Shown here: positions 6,345 through 12,645 of the stretch, in pieces
Layout: each line of letters starts with the position of its first letter
Position numbering within the stretch: position 1 is the stretch's first letter
NCBI GenBank assembly: GCA_023399455.1
Contig: JAEWPN010000187.1
Span: 1 to 12,754 of the forward strand
Length of the DNA stretch: 12,754 bases
From: Bacillota bacterium
Lineage (GTDB): Bacteria; Bacillota; Clostridia; Lachnospirales; Lachnospiraceae
Direction of reading: 5' to 3'
Program-made: the position numbers and the translations under genes
Notes under the pieces: generated by a model
What the model was told of the DNA's origin: nothing
The model's database searches: none
Seen by the model: the letters and a program-made list of their open reading frames with translations, nothing else

Positions 6345-7361
6345 ATGGCAGTATTAGTCACAGGAGGCGCCGGTTATATCGGAAGCCATACGGTAATAGA
6401 ATTACAGAGCGCAGGTTATGATGTGGTAGTTTTAGACAATCTGAGCAATTCCAGCGAGAAGTCATTACAACGGGTGGAAAAGATTACCGGCAAGAAGGTG
6501 CCTTTTTATAAAGCGGATATTTTAGACAGAGAAGCGTTGAACCTCGTATTTGAAAGGGAAAAAATCGATTCCTGTATTCATTTCGCAGGACTGAAGGCGG
6601 TGGGAGAATCCGTAGCGAAGCCATGGGAGTATTATGAGAATAATATTGCCGGAACGCTGACTTTGGTGGATGTGATGAGAAAGCATGGTGTGAAGAATAT
6701 CATTTTCTCTTCCTCTGCAACCGTGTACGGAGATCCGGCTGTTATTCCCATTACGGAAGAGTGTCCGAAGGGACAGTGCACCAATCCCTACGGATGGACC
6801 AAGTCCATGCTGGAACAGGTATTGACGGATATGCAGAAGGCGGATCCGCAGTGGAATGTCATCATTCTTCGTTATTTCAATCCCATCGGAGCACACAAGA
6901 GCGGAACGATCGGTGAGAATCCTAACGGCATCCCCAATAACCTGATGCCCTACATTACACAGGTGGCGGTAGGAAAGCTGAAAGAGCTGGGTGTATTCGG
7001 CAATGATTATGACACTCCCGACGGAACTGGTGTAAGAGATTATATCCACGTGGTGGATTTGGCAGCAGGTCATGTAAAAGCTCTTAAGAAGATAGAGGAA
7101 AAATCAGGACTTAGCGTTTACAATCTGGGAACGGGCGTAGGTTATAGCGTGCTTGATATTGTGAAGAATTTTGAAGAGGCAACGGGAGTGAAGATTCCCT
7201 ACGTCATCAAAGACAGACGTCCGGGGGACATCGCAACCTGCTATTCGGATGCGGGCAAGGCGAAGAAAGAGCTGGGATGGGAAGCGCAGTACGGAATCAA
7301 GGAGATGTGTGCGGATTCCTGGAGATGGCAGAGCAATAATCCCGGTGGATACGAAGAATAA
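6345..7361 (+). CDS. galE: UDP-glucose 4-epimerase, probably also acting on N-acetylated UDP-hexoses
   Basis: A 338-residue short-chain dehydrogenase/reductase, the same length as E. coli GalE, that inverts C4 of UDP-hexoses through bound NAD. It has the NAD loop GGAGYIG (7-13), Ser124 in SSSATVYG, the catalytic Tyr149-xxx-Lys153 (NPYGWTKS), and RYFNP-IGAH (176-184). Colinear numbering with E. coli GalE puts Cys299 (IATCYSDAG) where E. coli has Tyr299. Human GALE has Cys at this position, and in E. coli the Y299C change allows UDP-GlcNAc/UDP-GalNAc epimerisation, so this enzyme is predicted to be dual-specific. Start: ATG at 6345 behind a strong AGGAGGT. It follows a UDP-sugar pyrophosphorylase on the same strand and precedes a terminator, making a small sugar-nucleotide unit for galactose use or surface-glycan precursors. 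Confidence 0.96.
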   Translation: MAVLVTGGAGYIGSHTVIELQSAGYDVVVLDNLSNSSEKSLQRVEKITGKKVPFYKADILDREALNLVFEREKIDSCIHFAGLKAVGESVAKPWEYYENNIAGTLTLVDVMRKHGVKNIIFSSSATVYGDPAVIPITEECPKGQCTNPYGWTKSMLEQVLTDMQKADPQWNVIILRYFNPIGAHKSGTIGENPNGIPNNLMPYITQVAVGKLKELGVFGNDYDTPDGTGVRDYIHVVDLAAGHVKALKKIEEKSGLSVYNLGTGVGYSVLDIVKNFEEATGVKIPYVIKDRRPGDIATCYSDAGKAKKELGWEAQYGIKEMCADSWRWQSNNPGGYEE

Positions 7362-7376
7362 ATAAAAAGGAAAAAC

Positions 7377-7417
7377 GAGCGATGTAGCTATCATAGCATA
7401 CACCGCTCATTTTTTTG
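7377..7417. terminator. Bidirectional terminator between galE and hlyIII-family gene
   Basis: GAGCG pairs with CGCTC, then past an A/C mismatch TGTA pairs with TACA, and GCTA with TAGC around the loop TCA, with one bulged A. A T7 tract follows on the plus strand, and on the minus strand a T5 tract follows. The genes converge here. Confidence 0.85.
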
Positions 7418-7431
7418 TCCCTGGTATCGTT

Positions 7432-8082
7432 TTACAAAACATAGCGATACATAAAGATGAAATGGCAGATGCTTCCGCCCATAACGAACAAATGAAAAAT
7501 CTCATGTGAGCCGAAATACGCATGCTTCGCATTGAAAATGGGAAGCTTCAGTGCGTAAATAACTCCGCCCACCGTATAGATGACACCTCCTGCCAGCAGC
7601 CAGATGAAAGCACTTTTAGGGAGAGTATTCCACAGCGGTCCGAACACCCAGAGACAAACCCATCCCATGGCAATGTAAATAGTAGAGGAAAACCACTTCG
7701 GACATGTAATCCACAGCGCTTTAATGAGAATTCCCAAAAGGGCGATTCCCCATACTACTGCAAGCAGCGTATAGCCCAGCGGACCGCCAAGTACGATCAG
7801 GCATACCGGGGTATAAGAGCCTGCGATAAGCACGAATATCATCATATGATCTATTTTACGGAATACCCTCAAAACCTTATCGGATACCGTCAGCGAATGA
7901 TAGGTGGCACTGGCCCCATATAGAAGAATCATGCTCAGCATGAATACTGCCATTGCGGTAAAAGCGGCGCTGCCCGAAGCTGTAGCGGCTTTTATCAGGA
8001 GAGGGACAGCGGCAAAAACCGCCATCATCATTCCAATAAAATGGGTAATTGCGCTGCCTGGCTCACGAATTGTTATTTGCAT
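7432..8082 (-). CDS. Hemolysin III family (YqfA/PAQR-like) integral membrane protein
   Basis: A 216-residue protein with about seven hydrophobic helices, of the hemolysin III/PAQR/CREST superfamily. The signature metal ligands are present: Ser58-xxx-His62 (SATYH), Asp78 (KIDHMMIF) and His193-xxx-His197 (GSHEIFHLF), with the family turn AGSYTP (87-92). These residues bind zinc in adiponectin receptors and suggest a lipid-hydrolase-like core, but the role of bacterial members is not settled; the hemolysin name is historical and cytolysis should not be assumed. Start: ATG at 8082 with TAAGGAGG 8 nt upstream. It has its own promoter (8163-8191) with a 21-bp palindrome in the leader, and ends at a terminator shared with galE. 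The next gene upstream encodes an unrecognised 88-residue protein. Confidence 0.92.
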   Translation of the reverse strand: MQITIREPGSAITHFIGMMMAVFAAVPLLIKAATASGSAAFTAMAVFMLSMILLYGASATYHSLTVSDKVLRVFRKIDHMMIFVLIAGSYTPVCLIVLGGPLGYTLLAVVWGIALLGILIKALWITCPKWFSSTIYIAMGWVCLWVFGPLWNTLPKSAFIWLLAGGVIYTVGGVIYALKLPIFNAKHAYFGSHEIFHLFVMGGSICHFIFMYRYVL

Positions 8083-8128
8083 TATATCTACCTCCTTACA
8101 TAAAAGATGCGGTGTTTAAAAATGTAAC

Positions 8129-8149
8129 ATGTAGTTTTTAAAACTACAT
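8129..8149. promoter_or_regulatory. 21-bp palindrome in the leader of the hlyIII-family gene
   Basis: ATGTAGTTTT (8129-8138), a single T, and AAAACTACAT (8140-8149) form perfect 10-bp arms. It lies 14-34 bp downstream of the predicted -10, where a repressor could block transcription. It could also fold in RNA: read leftward, a T5 run follows seven bases after it, so a weak attenuator is the alternative. Confidence 0.6.
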
Positions 8150-8162
8150 CAAGCATGATTAG

Positions 8163-8191
8163 ATACTACAACTTATTGTATGGAATGTCAA
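8163..8191 (-). promoter_or_regulatory. Promoter of the hlyIII-family gene
   Basis: Read leftward: consensus -35 TTGACA (8191 to 8186), 17-nt spacer, and -10 TAGTAT (8168 to 8163). It lies in the gap after the 88-residue gene, so the two leftward genes are probably separately controlled. Confidence 0.65.
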
Positions 8192-8219
8192 TAAAAATAT
8201 GCAGATAAAATGAAAAAAG

Positions 8220-8486
8220 CTAATCCTCCTCTATTACATGGATTTCAAGATAGTCGAAATCGATGGTTTCAATAAAATTATCCTGAGTGAAACGCACTTT
8301 ATCGTGTCGTTTGAACTCCTGAACGGTAGAATCAAGCCAGATAGGTTTGCCCAGATCGAACTGATAAACAATTTCATCCATTGCATGAAATATTTTATGC
8401 GTTCTTGTATCCTGACTGTCATCGCATATGACGGTATCCTGAAGTTGTCTATTATCCTTGAAAATTTTTGCCCATAGTCGAAACAT
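8220..8486 (-). CDS. Conserved-looking small protein, 88 residues, function unknown
   Basis: An 88-residue acidic, soluble protein starting MFRLWAKIFKDNRQLQDTVI, with no membrane segment or signal peptide. Features are a basic N-terminal stretch, a central IWLDSTVQEFKRHDKVRF block, and an acidic C-terminus (FDYLEIHVIEED). I recall near-identical small proteins in Lachnospiraceae genomes but no named domain. Start: ATG at 8486 with AAGGAAG about 10 nt upstream. It has its own leftward promoter (8535-8563) and diverges from the alarmone synthetase gene. After its TAG stop there is a short AATCC/GGATT stem and a T6 run (8214-8219), a weak terminator. Nothing visible assigns a function; the divergent pairing may be chance. 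Confidence 0.78.
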   Translation of the reverse strand: MFRLWAKIFKDNRQLQDTVICDDSQDTRTHKIFHAMDEIVYQFDLGKPIWLDSTVQEFKRHDKVRFTQDNFIETIDFDYLEIHVIEED

Positions 8487-8534
8487 ATCTGAAACTTCCT
8501 TTCGTAAAGTGATGGTAGATAATTATAATATCAT

Positions 8535-8563
8535 ATTATAGGCAAAGAAATATAGTGAAACAA
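8535..8563 (-). promoter_or_regulatory. Promoter of the 88-residue protein gene
   Basis: Read leftward: TTGTTT (8563 to 8558), 17-nt spacer, and perfect TATAAT (8540 to 8535), about 50 nt upstream of the ATG at 8486. The -35 is a partial match. Confidence 0.5.
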
Positions 8564-8696
8564 TGAGATAAAAAATGAATTGGTATATTTCATTTTTTTT
8601 TGCATATGAATATATGGTGTGAGTCGAAGGCATAAGCATAATAGCGAGTATAAATATACAAGAAAGATTAAAAAAGAATAAAGTTTTTGTGAAATA

Positions 8697-8725
8697 TGCA
8701 CATTTGTATAAAAATATGGTATAAT
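8697..8725 (+). promoter_or_regulatory. Promoter of the alarmone synthetase gene
   Basis: TGCACA (8697-8702), 17-nt spacer, and perfect TATAAT (8720-8725), 63 nt upstream of the ATG at 8789. Confidence 0.6.
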
Positions 8726-8788
8726 GAACTCGGTAAAAATGTTTCCTATAAAAATGGAGCATGATAAATTAATTAAGGCGGAAAATAA

Positions 8789-9445
8789 ATGGAACTTAGA
8801 GTAGAACGAGACAGTGATGTGGATAATTGGAAAGAAGTTATATTGATTTATAATTCGGCGCTTAAGCAAATATCCACCAAACTGGAAATATTGAACGATG
8901 AATTTCAACACGTACATAGATACAACCCAATCGAGCATATCAAATCCAGAATTAAGACGTCGGAGAGCATCGTTAAAAAACTGAAGAAAAATGGTTATGA
9001 ATCCACTATTGAGAATATGGTAAAGTATATAAATGATATTGCCGGAATAAGAGTTATCTGTTCCTTCACCTCCGATATATACGAGATAGCGGATATGATA
9101 AGCCATCAAAGCGACATCAAGATCATTTCTGTAAAGGATTATATCACCGCTCCAAAGCTCAGCGGATATAAGAGCTATCATATGCTGGTAACCGTCCCGG
9201 TATATCTTTCCGACCGTATCGTGGATACGAAAGTCGAGATTCAGATACGCACGGTAGCCATGGATTTTTGGGCTAGTCTGGAGCATAAGATTCATTACAA
9301 ATTCGAAGGAAATGCGCCGGTCTACATTAAGGATGAGCTGATAGAATGTGCCAAGATGGTATCCGACCTGGATGCCAAAATGCTTCTTCTCAACGAGAAG
9401 GTACAGAGCTTAAGCCAGGAAAATAATTGTAATGAACAGTTATGA
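8789..9445 (+). CDS. relQ: Small alarmone synthetase, RelQ/YjbM type GTP pyrophosphokinase
   Basis: A 218-residue single-domain (p)ppGpp synthetase that transfers pyrophosphate from ATP to the 3'-OH of GTP or GDP. Synthetase motifs are complete: IKSRIKTSESIVKKL (51-65), NDIAGIRVICSF (82-93), PKLSGYKSYH (122-131), VEIQIRT (149-155) and FWASLEHKIHYK (160-171). Asp83 and Glu150 align, with a constant offset, with the metal-binding Asp72 and catalytic Glu139 of B. subtilis RelQ/SAS1. There is no HD hydrolase, TGS or ACT domain, so the protein only makes alarmone; breakdown must come from a long Rel elsewhere. The C-terminal helix is characteristic of RelQ rather than RelP. Start: ATG at 8789 behind AAGGCGG. 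It appears monocistronic with its own promoter, so control is probably transcriptional plus allosteric. Confidence 0.94.
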   Translation: MELRVERDSDVDNWKEVILIYNSALKQISTKLEILNDEFQHVHRYNPIEHIKSRIKTSESIVKKLKKNGYESTIENMVKYINDIAGIRVICSFTSDIYEIADMISHQSDIKIISVKDYITAPKLSGYKSYHMLVTVPVYLSDRIVDTKVEIQIRTVAMDFWASLEHKIHYKFEGNAPVYIKDELIECAKMVSDLDAKMLLLNEKVQSLSQENNCNEQL

Positions 9446-9493
9446 ATAACATAAAAACAAGAGAAATTAAATATGGAAATATTTCAGGAAACG

Positions 9494-9534
9494 GTGTGGC
9501 TTAGGCTATGCCGTTTTGCCACACTAATCTCCAT
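9494..9534. repeat. Hairpin unit 1 with trailing repeat
   Basis: GTGTGGC (9494-9500) pairs with GCCACAC (9518-9524); inside, GGC (9504-9506) pairs with GCC (9510-9512) around TAT. It ends in the direct-repeat sequence CACACTAATCTCCAT (9520-9534), which recurs after the second hairpin. Confidence 0.6.
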
Positions 9535-9579
9535 GCCTTTCCAGCACCTGCAAACTTTGGGCCGTAGGCACAAATTTGC

Positions 9580-9613
9580 GTGTGAAAATTTTAATTTTCA
9601 CACTAATCTCTAT
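9580..9613. repeat. Hairpin unit 2 with trailing repeat
   Basis: GTGTGAAAATT (9580-9590) and AATTTTCACAC (9593-9603) are perfect 11-bp arms separated by TT. It is followed by CACACTAATCTCTAT (9599-9613), 14 of 15 identical to the sequence after hairpin unit 1, 79 bp away. Both hairpins thus open with GTGTG and close with CACAC-TAATCTC. Confidence 0.65.
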
Positions 9614-9646
9614 AGGAAAGATCCTGTTAGGTAAAGTGATAAGGCT

Positions 9647-9707
9647 CTGAATGGGAATATGCCTGTCCTAAAATGAGGAGTGCCCAGGCACCTTTCAGCG
9701 TCTGGGC
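9647..9707 (+). ncRNA. Possible structured RNA with two mutually exclusive folds
   Basis: A nested stem is visible: CTGAA (9647-9651) with TTCAG (9694-9698), GCCTG (9661-9665) with CAGGC (9685-9689), and TCCT (9666-9669) with AGGA (9676-9679). A competing 6-bp stem pairs GCCCAG (9682-9687) with CTGGGC (9702-9707) and shares bases with the first fold. No T-run follows on the plus strand. It could be an RNA switch, a piece of a larger RNA, or chance; strand is a guess. Confidence 0.3.
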
Positions 9708-9894
9708 TATTATGAAAAAATTTATCTATATGTGTAATGAAAAACATTACGGTCTATCTCGTCTGTTATGTGATTAGTATAGCAATTATTTATGAACAAA
9801 CTATGAACAGCATGTAAAAAGAACGTTAATATTTACAAAACTAAAAAAAATACATAAATAAATTTTAACAAATTGCACAAAAAGATTGGAACTG

Positions 9895-9923
9895 TTGTAA
9901 ATAAAAACGAAAAATGATAATAT
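9895..9923 (+). promoter_or_regulatory. Promoter of the coiled-coil protein gene
   Basis: TTGTAA (9895-9900), 17-nt spacer, and TAATAT (9918-9923) preceded by TGA, an extended -10. It lies about 70 nt upstream of the chosen start. Confidence 0.5.
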
Positions 9924-9994
9924 ATTAAGCAGAAAACACGTGAAGGAAAAAACAGTGGGGGAACGGTAAACAGACCATGTTTGGAGGAAAATGG

Positions 9995-10612
9995 ATGGAC
10001 AATTTTATGGATAAAATCGCTCAAAAATTGAGCTCGCAGGAGGCGATCCGTGCGAACTCGGCTGCGGATGCTGCTCAGATGGAGAAGCTTCAGGCACAGG
10101 TAGAGGAATACGATGCCTGCATGAAGGAGATGCGGAAGCTGAATCTGAAAAATATCGAAAATGAGCAGAAAATCAAGGAGCTGCTAGGGAATAGTATAGA
10201 GCAGCTTAATAAGCTTTTTGATGAGAACAGCCTCAGACTGAAAATGCTGACGGAAGAATGTATTGCCAAAATTCAGGCTGCGAAGGGTGAAGAGGAGAAA
10301 AAGGCGGATGCAGAGGAGTCTTTAATGGAGATAAAAGAGACAGCGGCAGCTAATATGGCGAAGCTGGAAGAGCTTTTTAAGGAGTCCGACGATTTTGTAC
10401 ATAAGGAAAATGTCAAGGTATACCGCAATGTACAGGCGGTGGTCGTGGAAGAGCTGGAGAAGCAGACGAAGGCTCTTATGGATAGGGAGACGAAGTCTGT
10501 AAATGAGAATAAGAAAAAGGATAAGAGTGCTTTGACTATTGGAATCATTACCCTTGTGGTTTCACTGGCCAATATGGGACTTTTGATCGCTCATATACTG
10601 GGGGTTTTATAA
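9995..10612 (+). CDS. Coiled-coil protein with a C-terminal membrane anchor, function unknown
   Basis: A 205-residue protein, mostly charged helix: residues about 25-175 are rich in Glu, Lys, Ala and Leu with coiled-coil spacing (for example MEKLQAQVEEYDACMKEM and MAKLEELFKESDDF). One hydrophobic segment at 179-203 (ALTIGIITLVVSLANMGLLIA) ends the chain with only two residues after it. A lysine-rich stretch (ENKKKDKS, 171-178) just before the anchor suggests the coiled coil faces the cytoplasm. Start: the ATG at 9995 has GGAGG 7 nt upstream; the in-frame ATG at 9977 overlaps no usable site and is followed by that Shine-Dalgarno. It has no enzyme motif. I recognise the type from Lachnospiraceae but not a named family. 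One base separates it from the flavin reductase-like gene, so the two are cotranscribed; a functional link is unproven. Confidence 0.82.
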   Translation: MDNFMDKIAQKLSSQEAIRANSAADAAQMEKLQAQVEEYDACMKEMRKLNLKNIENEQKIKELLGNSIEQLNKLFDENSLRLKMLTEECIAKIQAAKGEEEKKADAEESLMEIKETAAANMAKLEELFKESDDFVHKENVKVYRNVQAVVVEELEKQTKALMDRETKSVNENKKKDKSALTIGIITLVVSLANMGLLIAHILGVL

Positions 10613-10613
10613 T

Positions 10614-11177
10614 ATGGGGAAACAGAGCTGGAAGCCGGGGAACATGCTTTATCCCCTTCCTGTGGTGCTGGTGAGTGCGGCGGATAAGAACGGAGAAAAG
10701 AATATATTTACGGTAGCGTGGGCGGGAACTATTTGCAGTGACCCTCCGATGGTATCTATATCGGTACGGCCGGAGAGGTATTCCTACCATATGATAGAAG
10801 AGACCGGAGAATTCGTGATTAATCTGACAACGGAGAAGCTGGCTTATGCGACAGATTACTGCGGAGTCAGAAGCGGAAGGAACATAGACAAGTTTAAAGA
10901 ACTGGGACTGACAGCAGCAACTGCTGATATCGTAAAGGCACCGCTGCTGGTGGAAAGTCCGGTGAATATTGAGTGTACGGTGAAGGAGATCAGGAAGCTG
11001 GGCACTCATGATATGTTTATTGCACAAGTGGTGGCGGTTCATGCGGATGAGGAATTTATGGATGAGAAGAATAAATTCCATTTTGAGACGGCACAGCCTA
11101 TTGTTTATTCTCATGGGGCCTATATGTCTCTTGGGAAGCAGATAGGGACGTTTGGGTATAGTGTGAAAAAGAAATAA
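10614..11177 (+). CDS. Flavin reductase-like / flavoredoxin family protein
   Basis: A 187-residue FMN-binding split-barrel protein of the flavin reductase-like domain family, related to flavoredoxin and the small component of two-component monooxygenases. Visible marks are LYPLPVVLVSAAD (11-23), the flavin-contact segment NIFTVAWAGTICSDPPMVSISVRP (30-53) and the strand EFVINL (66-71), then GTHDMFIAQVVAVH near the barrel's end and the final GAYMSLGKQIG. Such proteins bind FMN and carry electrons or reduce free flavin; which applies here cannot be told. The ATG at 10614 lies one base after the stop of the coiled-coil gene, and its only ribosome signal is a G-run (GGGGG) in the end of that gene, so translational coupling is likely. 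A hairpin terminator at 11211-11241 closes the pair. Confidence 0.9.
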   Translation: MGKQSWKPGNMLYPLPVVLVSAADKNGEKNIFTVAWAGTICSDPPMVSISVRPERYSYHMIEETGEFVINLTTEKLAYATDYCGVRSGRNIDKFKELGLTAATADIVKAPLLVESPVNIECTVKEIRKLGTHDMFIAQVVAVHADEEFMDEKNKFHFETAQPIVYSHGAYMSLGKQIGTFGYSVKKK

Positions 11178-11210
11178 TATTAGAGAAAGCAGAAGAGCCT
11201 TCGCAGCTGA

Positions 11211-11241
11211 GCCTTTGAATGCCGGCATGGAGGCGCTTTTT
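11211..11241 (+). terminator. Terminator after the flavin reductase-like gene
   Basis: GCCTTT (11211-11216) pairs with GGAGGC (11229-11234) using two G-T pairs, and ATG pairs with CAT inside around CCGG; a T5 run (11237-11241) follows. It touches the stop codon of the convergent polymerase gene. A direct repeat GAGCCTT precedes and overlaps it (copies begin at 11195 and 11210). Confidence 0.6.
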
Positions 11242-12473
11242 CATATATTCTCGTCATGAAAAAAGCTTCCTCTCATAACGGAATCCGGTCCGAATTTCTT
11301 CCGTATGGAATCCAGCGCCATGTCCAGTTTTTCCTGCTTTTTGGAAGTCGGTCCTCCTAATGTCTTTTCCTGAATATCGAAGAGGCTTAATTGAACAGGC
11401 TCTTCGTCGGAAACCAGCTTGGATGTTCTTACACCGAGAAGCCGGATAGGGGTTCCGTTCCAGATTTCGTCGAAGAGGGAACAGGCGGTTTTGTAAATGA
11501 CATCTGTGGTGCAGGTAGGGGAGAACAGGGTTGTTTGGTGGGACACGCTCTGAAAGGTATTGTATTTGAGTTCGGTACTGATCATACTGGCTAGTTGTGC
11601 GGATTTTCTAAGCCTGCCGGCTACCGTCTCGGAAAGGCTTAACAGGATTTTATAGGCTTCCTCCTTTGTGACGGCATCTTCTCTTAGTGTGGTGGAATTA
11701 CCGATACCTTTTGCATTTATCTGTTCTGAGATCACTTCGGAGCTGTCGATTCCGTTGGCGTATTGCCACAGCAAAATACCATGGCTCTTTAAATGGGCTG
11801 ATAATATAAAGATGTCAGCCCCGGCGAGATCTCCTATGGTAAGAATCTCCAGTTTATGCAGCGTTTCGGCGCTGGAGCGGCCGCACATATATAAGGAAGA
11901 GACTGGAAGAGGCCAAAGCTTTTTTTCGATTTCACCGGTATATAAAGTATGCACCAGATTTGGTTTTCTGAAGTCGGAAGCCATTTTTGCAAGCACTTTT
12001 CTGTTGGATATTCCTACGTTTACCGTATAACCGAATTTTTCATAGATATGGTCCTTTATGATGTGAGCGGCTTCCAGAGGAGAAGGATATTTGTCAGCTA
12101 TGGGAGTATAGTCCATATAGCATTCGTCCACACTGACCTGCTCCAGATCAGGGCAGATGTCATATAAAAAGGCCATAAGCTCCCGAGATCTACGGTGGTA
12201 AAGGTTGTGATCCGGCGGAGCGATTATGAGATGAGGACATTTTCGAAGCGCACTTACGATAGGCTCCCCGGTCTTTACATGGTAAGTCTTGGCGGGTATC
12301 GACTTAGCCAGGACGACGCCCCGGCGGCGTTCAATATCTCCGCCGATGATAGAAGGAATTTCTCTTAAGTCCTGTTCGGCGCCTTCTTCCAATTTTTTCA
12401 AGGCACTCCAGCTAAGGTAAGCGGAATTTACGTCGATATGAAAGATGATTTTTTCTTTATTTTCCTTGTTCAT
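11241..12473 (-). CDS. dinB: Y-family (translesion) DNA polymerase, DinB/Pol IV-like
   Basis: A 410-residue error-prone polymerase of the Y family. The palm metal ligands are Asp14 (HIDVNSAY), and Asp116-Glu117 (SVDECYMDYT). Tyr19 is the likely steric-gate residue. VNVGISNRKVLAKMASDFRKPN (151-172) is the family's fingers/palm block, followed by a helix-hairpin-helix thumb (about 185-245) and a little-finger domain (about 255-355). QLSLFD (361-366) is a beta-clamp binding motif. The first motif reads DVN as in UmuC rather than DMD as in classic DinB, so Pol IV is a working name. Start: the ATG at 12473 has AGGAGG 7 nt upstream; the in-frame ATG nine codons earlier precedes that site. I saw no GAAC-N4-GTTC LexA box upstream. 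It is a single leftward gene. Confidence 0.93.
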   Translation of the reverse strand: MNKENKEKIIFHIDVNSAYLSWSALKKLEEGAEQDLREIPSIIGGDIERRRGVVLAKSIPAKTYHVKTGEPIVSALRKCPHLIIAPPDHNLYHRRSRELMAFLYDICPDLEQVSVDECYMDYTPIADKYPSPLEAAHIIKDHIYEKFGYTVNVGISNRKVLAKMASDFRKPNLVHTLYTGEIEKKLWPLPVSSLYMCGRSSAETLHKLEILTIGDLAGADIFILSAHLKSHGILLWQYANGIDSSEVISEQINAKGIGNSTTLREDAVTKEEAYKILLSLSETVAGRLRKSAQLASMISTELKYNTFQSVSHQTTLFSPTCTTDVIYKTACSLFDEIWNGTPIRLLGVRTSKLVSDEEPVQLSLFDIQEKTLGGPTSKKQEKLDMALDSIRKKFGPDSVMRGSFFHDENI

Positions 12474-12512
12474 GCCGCAGCCTCCTGTTATTTTTAGCAT
12501 CTTGCAATAACT

Positions 12513-12521
12513 ATTCTAGCA
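12513..12521 (-). promoter_or_regulatory. Possible extended -10 promoter of the Y-family polymerase gene
   Basis: Read leftward, TGC-TAGAAT (12521 to 12513) is an extended -10 about 40 nt upstream of the ATG. No good -35 is found at 16-18 nt, so the extended -10 must carry recognition if this is the promoter. Confidence 0.35.
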
Positions 12522-12562
12522 TTATTTTTGTGATTTGACATTAACAATAATTTAACATTTCC

Positions 12563-12591
12563 TTTACAACTAAAATAAATGCTGATAAAAT
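12563..12591 (+). promoter_or_regulatory. Promoter of the gene at the right edge
   Basis: TTTACA (12563-12568), 17-nt spacer, and TAAAAT (12586-12591) preceded by TGA (extended -10). It gives a leader of about 90 nt before the ATG at 12688. Confidence 0.55.
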
Positions 12592-12645
12592 AAAAATGTT
12601 ACGATTTTATTACAAAATATAAACTTAATTATAAATTTTGTTTAA

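Larger units (their letters stand above)
8487..8788. other. Divergent intergenic region between the 88-residue gene and the alarmone synthetase
   Basis: About 300 bp, strongly AT-rich, with no supported gene. It holds one leftward promoter near its left end and one rightward promoter near its right end. Between them is a 10-bp AT hairpin (AAAAAATGAA at 8570-8579, TTCATTTTTT at 8589-8598) with a T-run after it, which looks like a weak rightward terminator with no gene in front of it, and a near-palindrome CATATGAATATATG. I see nothing else. Confidence 0.6.
9446..9994. other. Gene-free intergenic region with several hairpins and repeats
   Basis: About 550 bp between the alarmone synthetase and the coiled-coil gene with no supported CDS. 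In order it holds a 10-bp palindrome GAAATATTTC (9477-9486), two hairpins each followed by the same 12-nt sequence (9494-9613), a small hairpin AGGA/TCCT after them, a nested stem-loop (9647-9707), a 21-codon frame lacking a ribosome site (9713-9778), a hairpin GTAATG/CATTAC (9734-9750), a direct repeat TATGAACA (9791-9798, 9802-9809), and a promoter (9895-9923). The mix of GC-richer folded blocks inside AT-rich DNA suggests a non-coding RNA or a small mobile or repeat element rather than plain spacer. Confidence 0.6.

Noticed and set aside
7432..8082. A true cytolytic hemolysin
   Set aside because: The hemolysin III name is historical; the residues seen are those of the PAQR/CREST membrane superfamily, and nothing indicates pore formation.
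8570..8600. Hairpin with T-run looking like a rightward terminator
   Set aside because: It lies between divergent promoters with no gene ending there, and the stem has only one G-C pair.
8531..9295. A 254-codon minus-strand frame opposite the alarmone synthetase
   Set aside because: It overlaps a clear RelQ-type gene and its promoter; the translation is low-complexity Phe/Tyr/Ile from AT-rich DNA.
9446..9994. CRISPR array or tRNA in the repeat-rich intergenic region
   Set aside because: There are only two copies of the 15-nt repeat, at 79-bp spacing and inside hairpins; no cloverleaf or regular spacer pattern is present.
10548..11228. A 226-codon minus-strand frame opposite the flavin reductase-like gene
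   Set aside because: Composition is a shadow of the real gene (His/Arg-rich, no domain), and it runs through the terminator hairpin.
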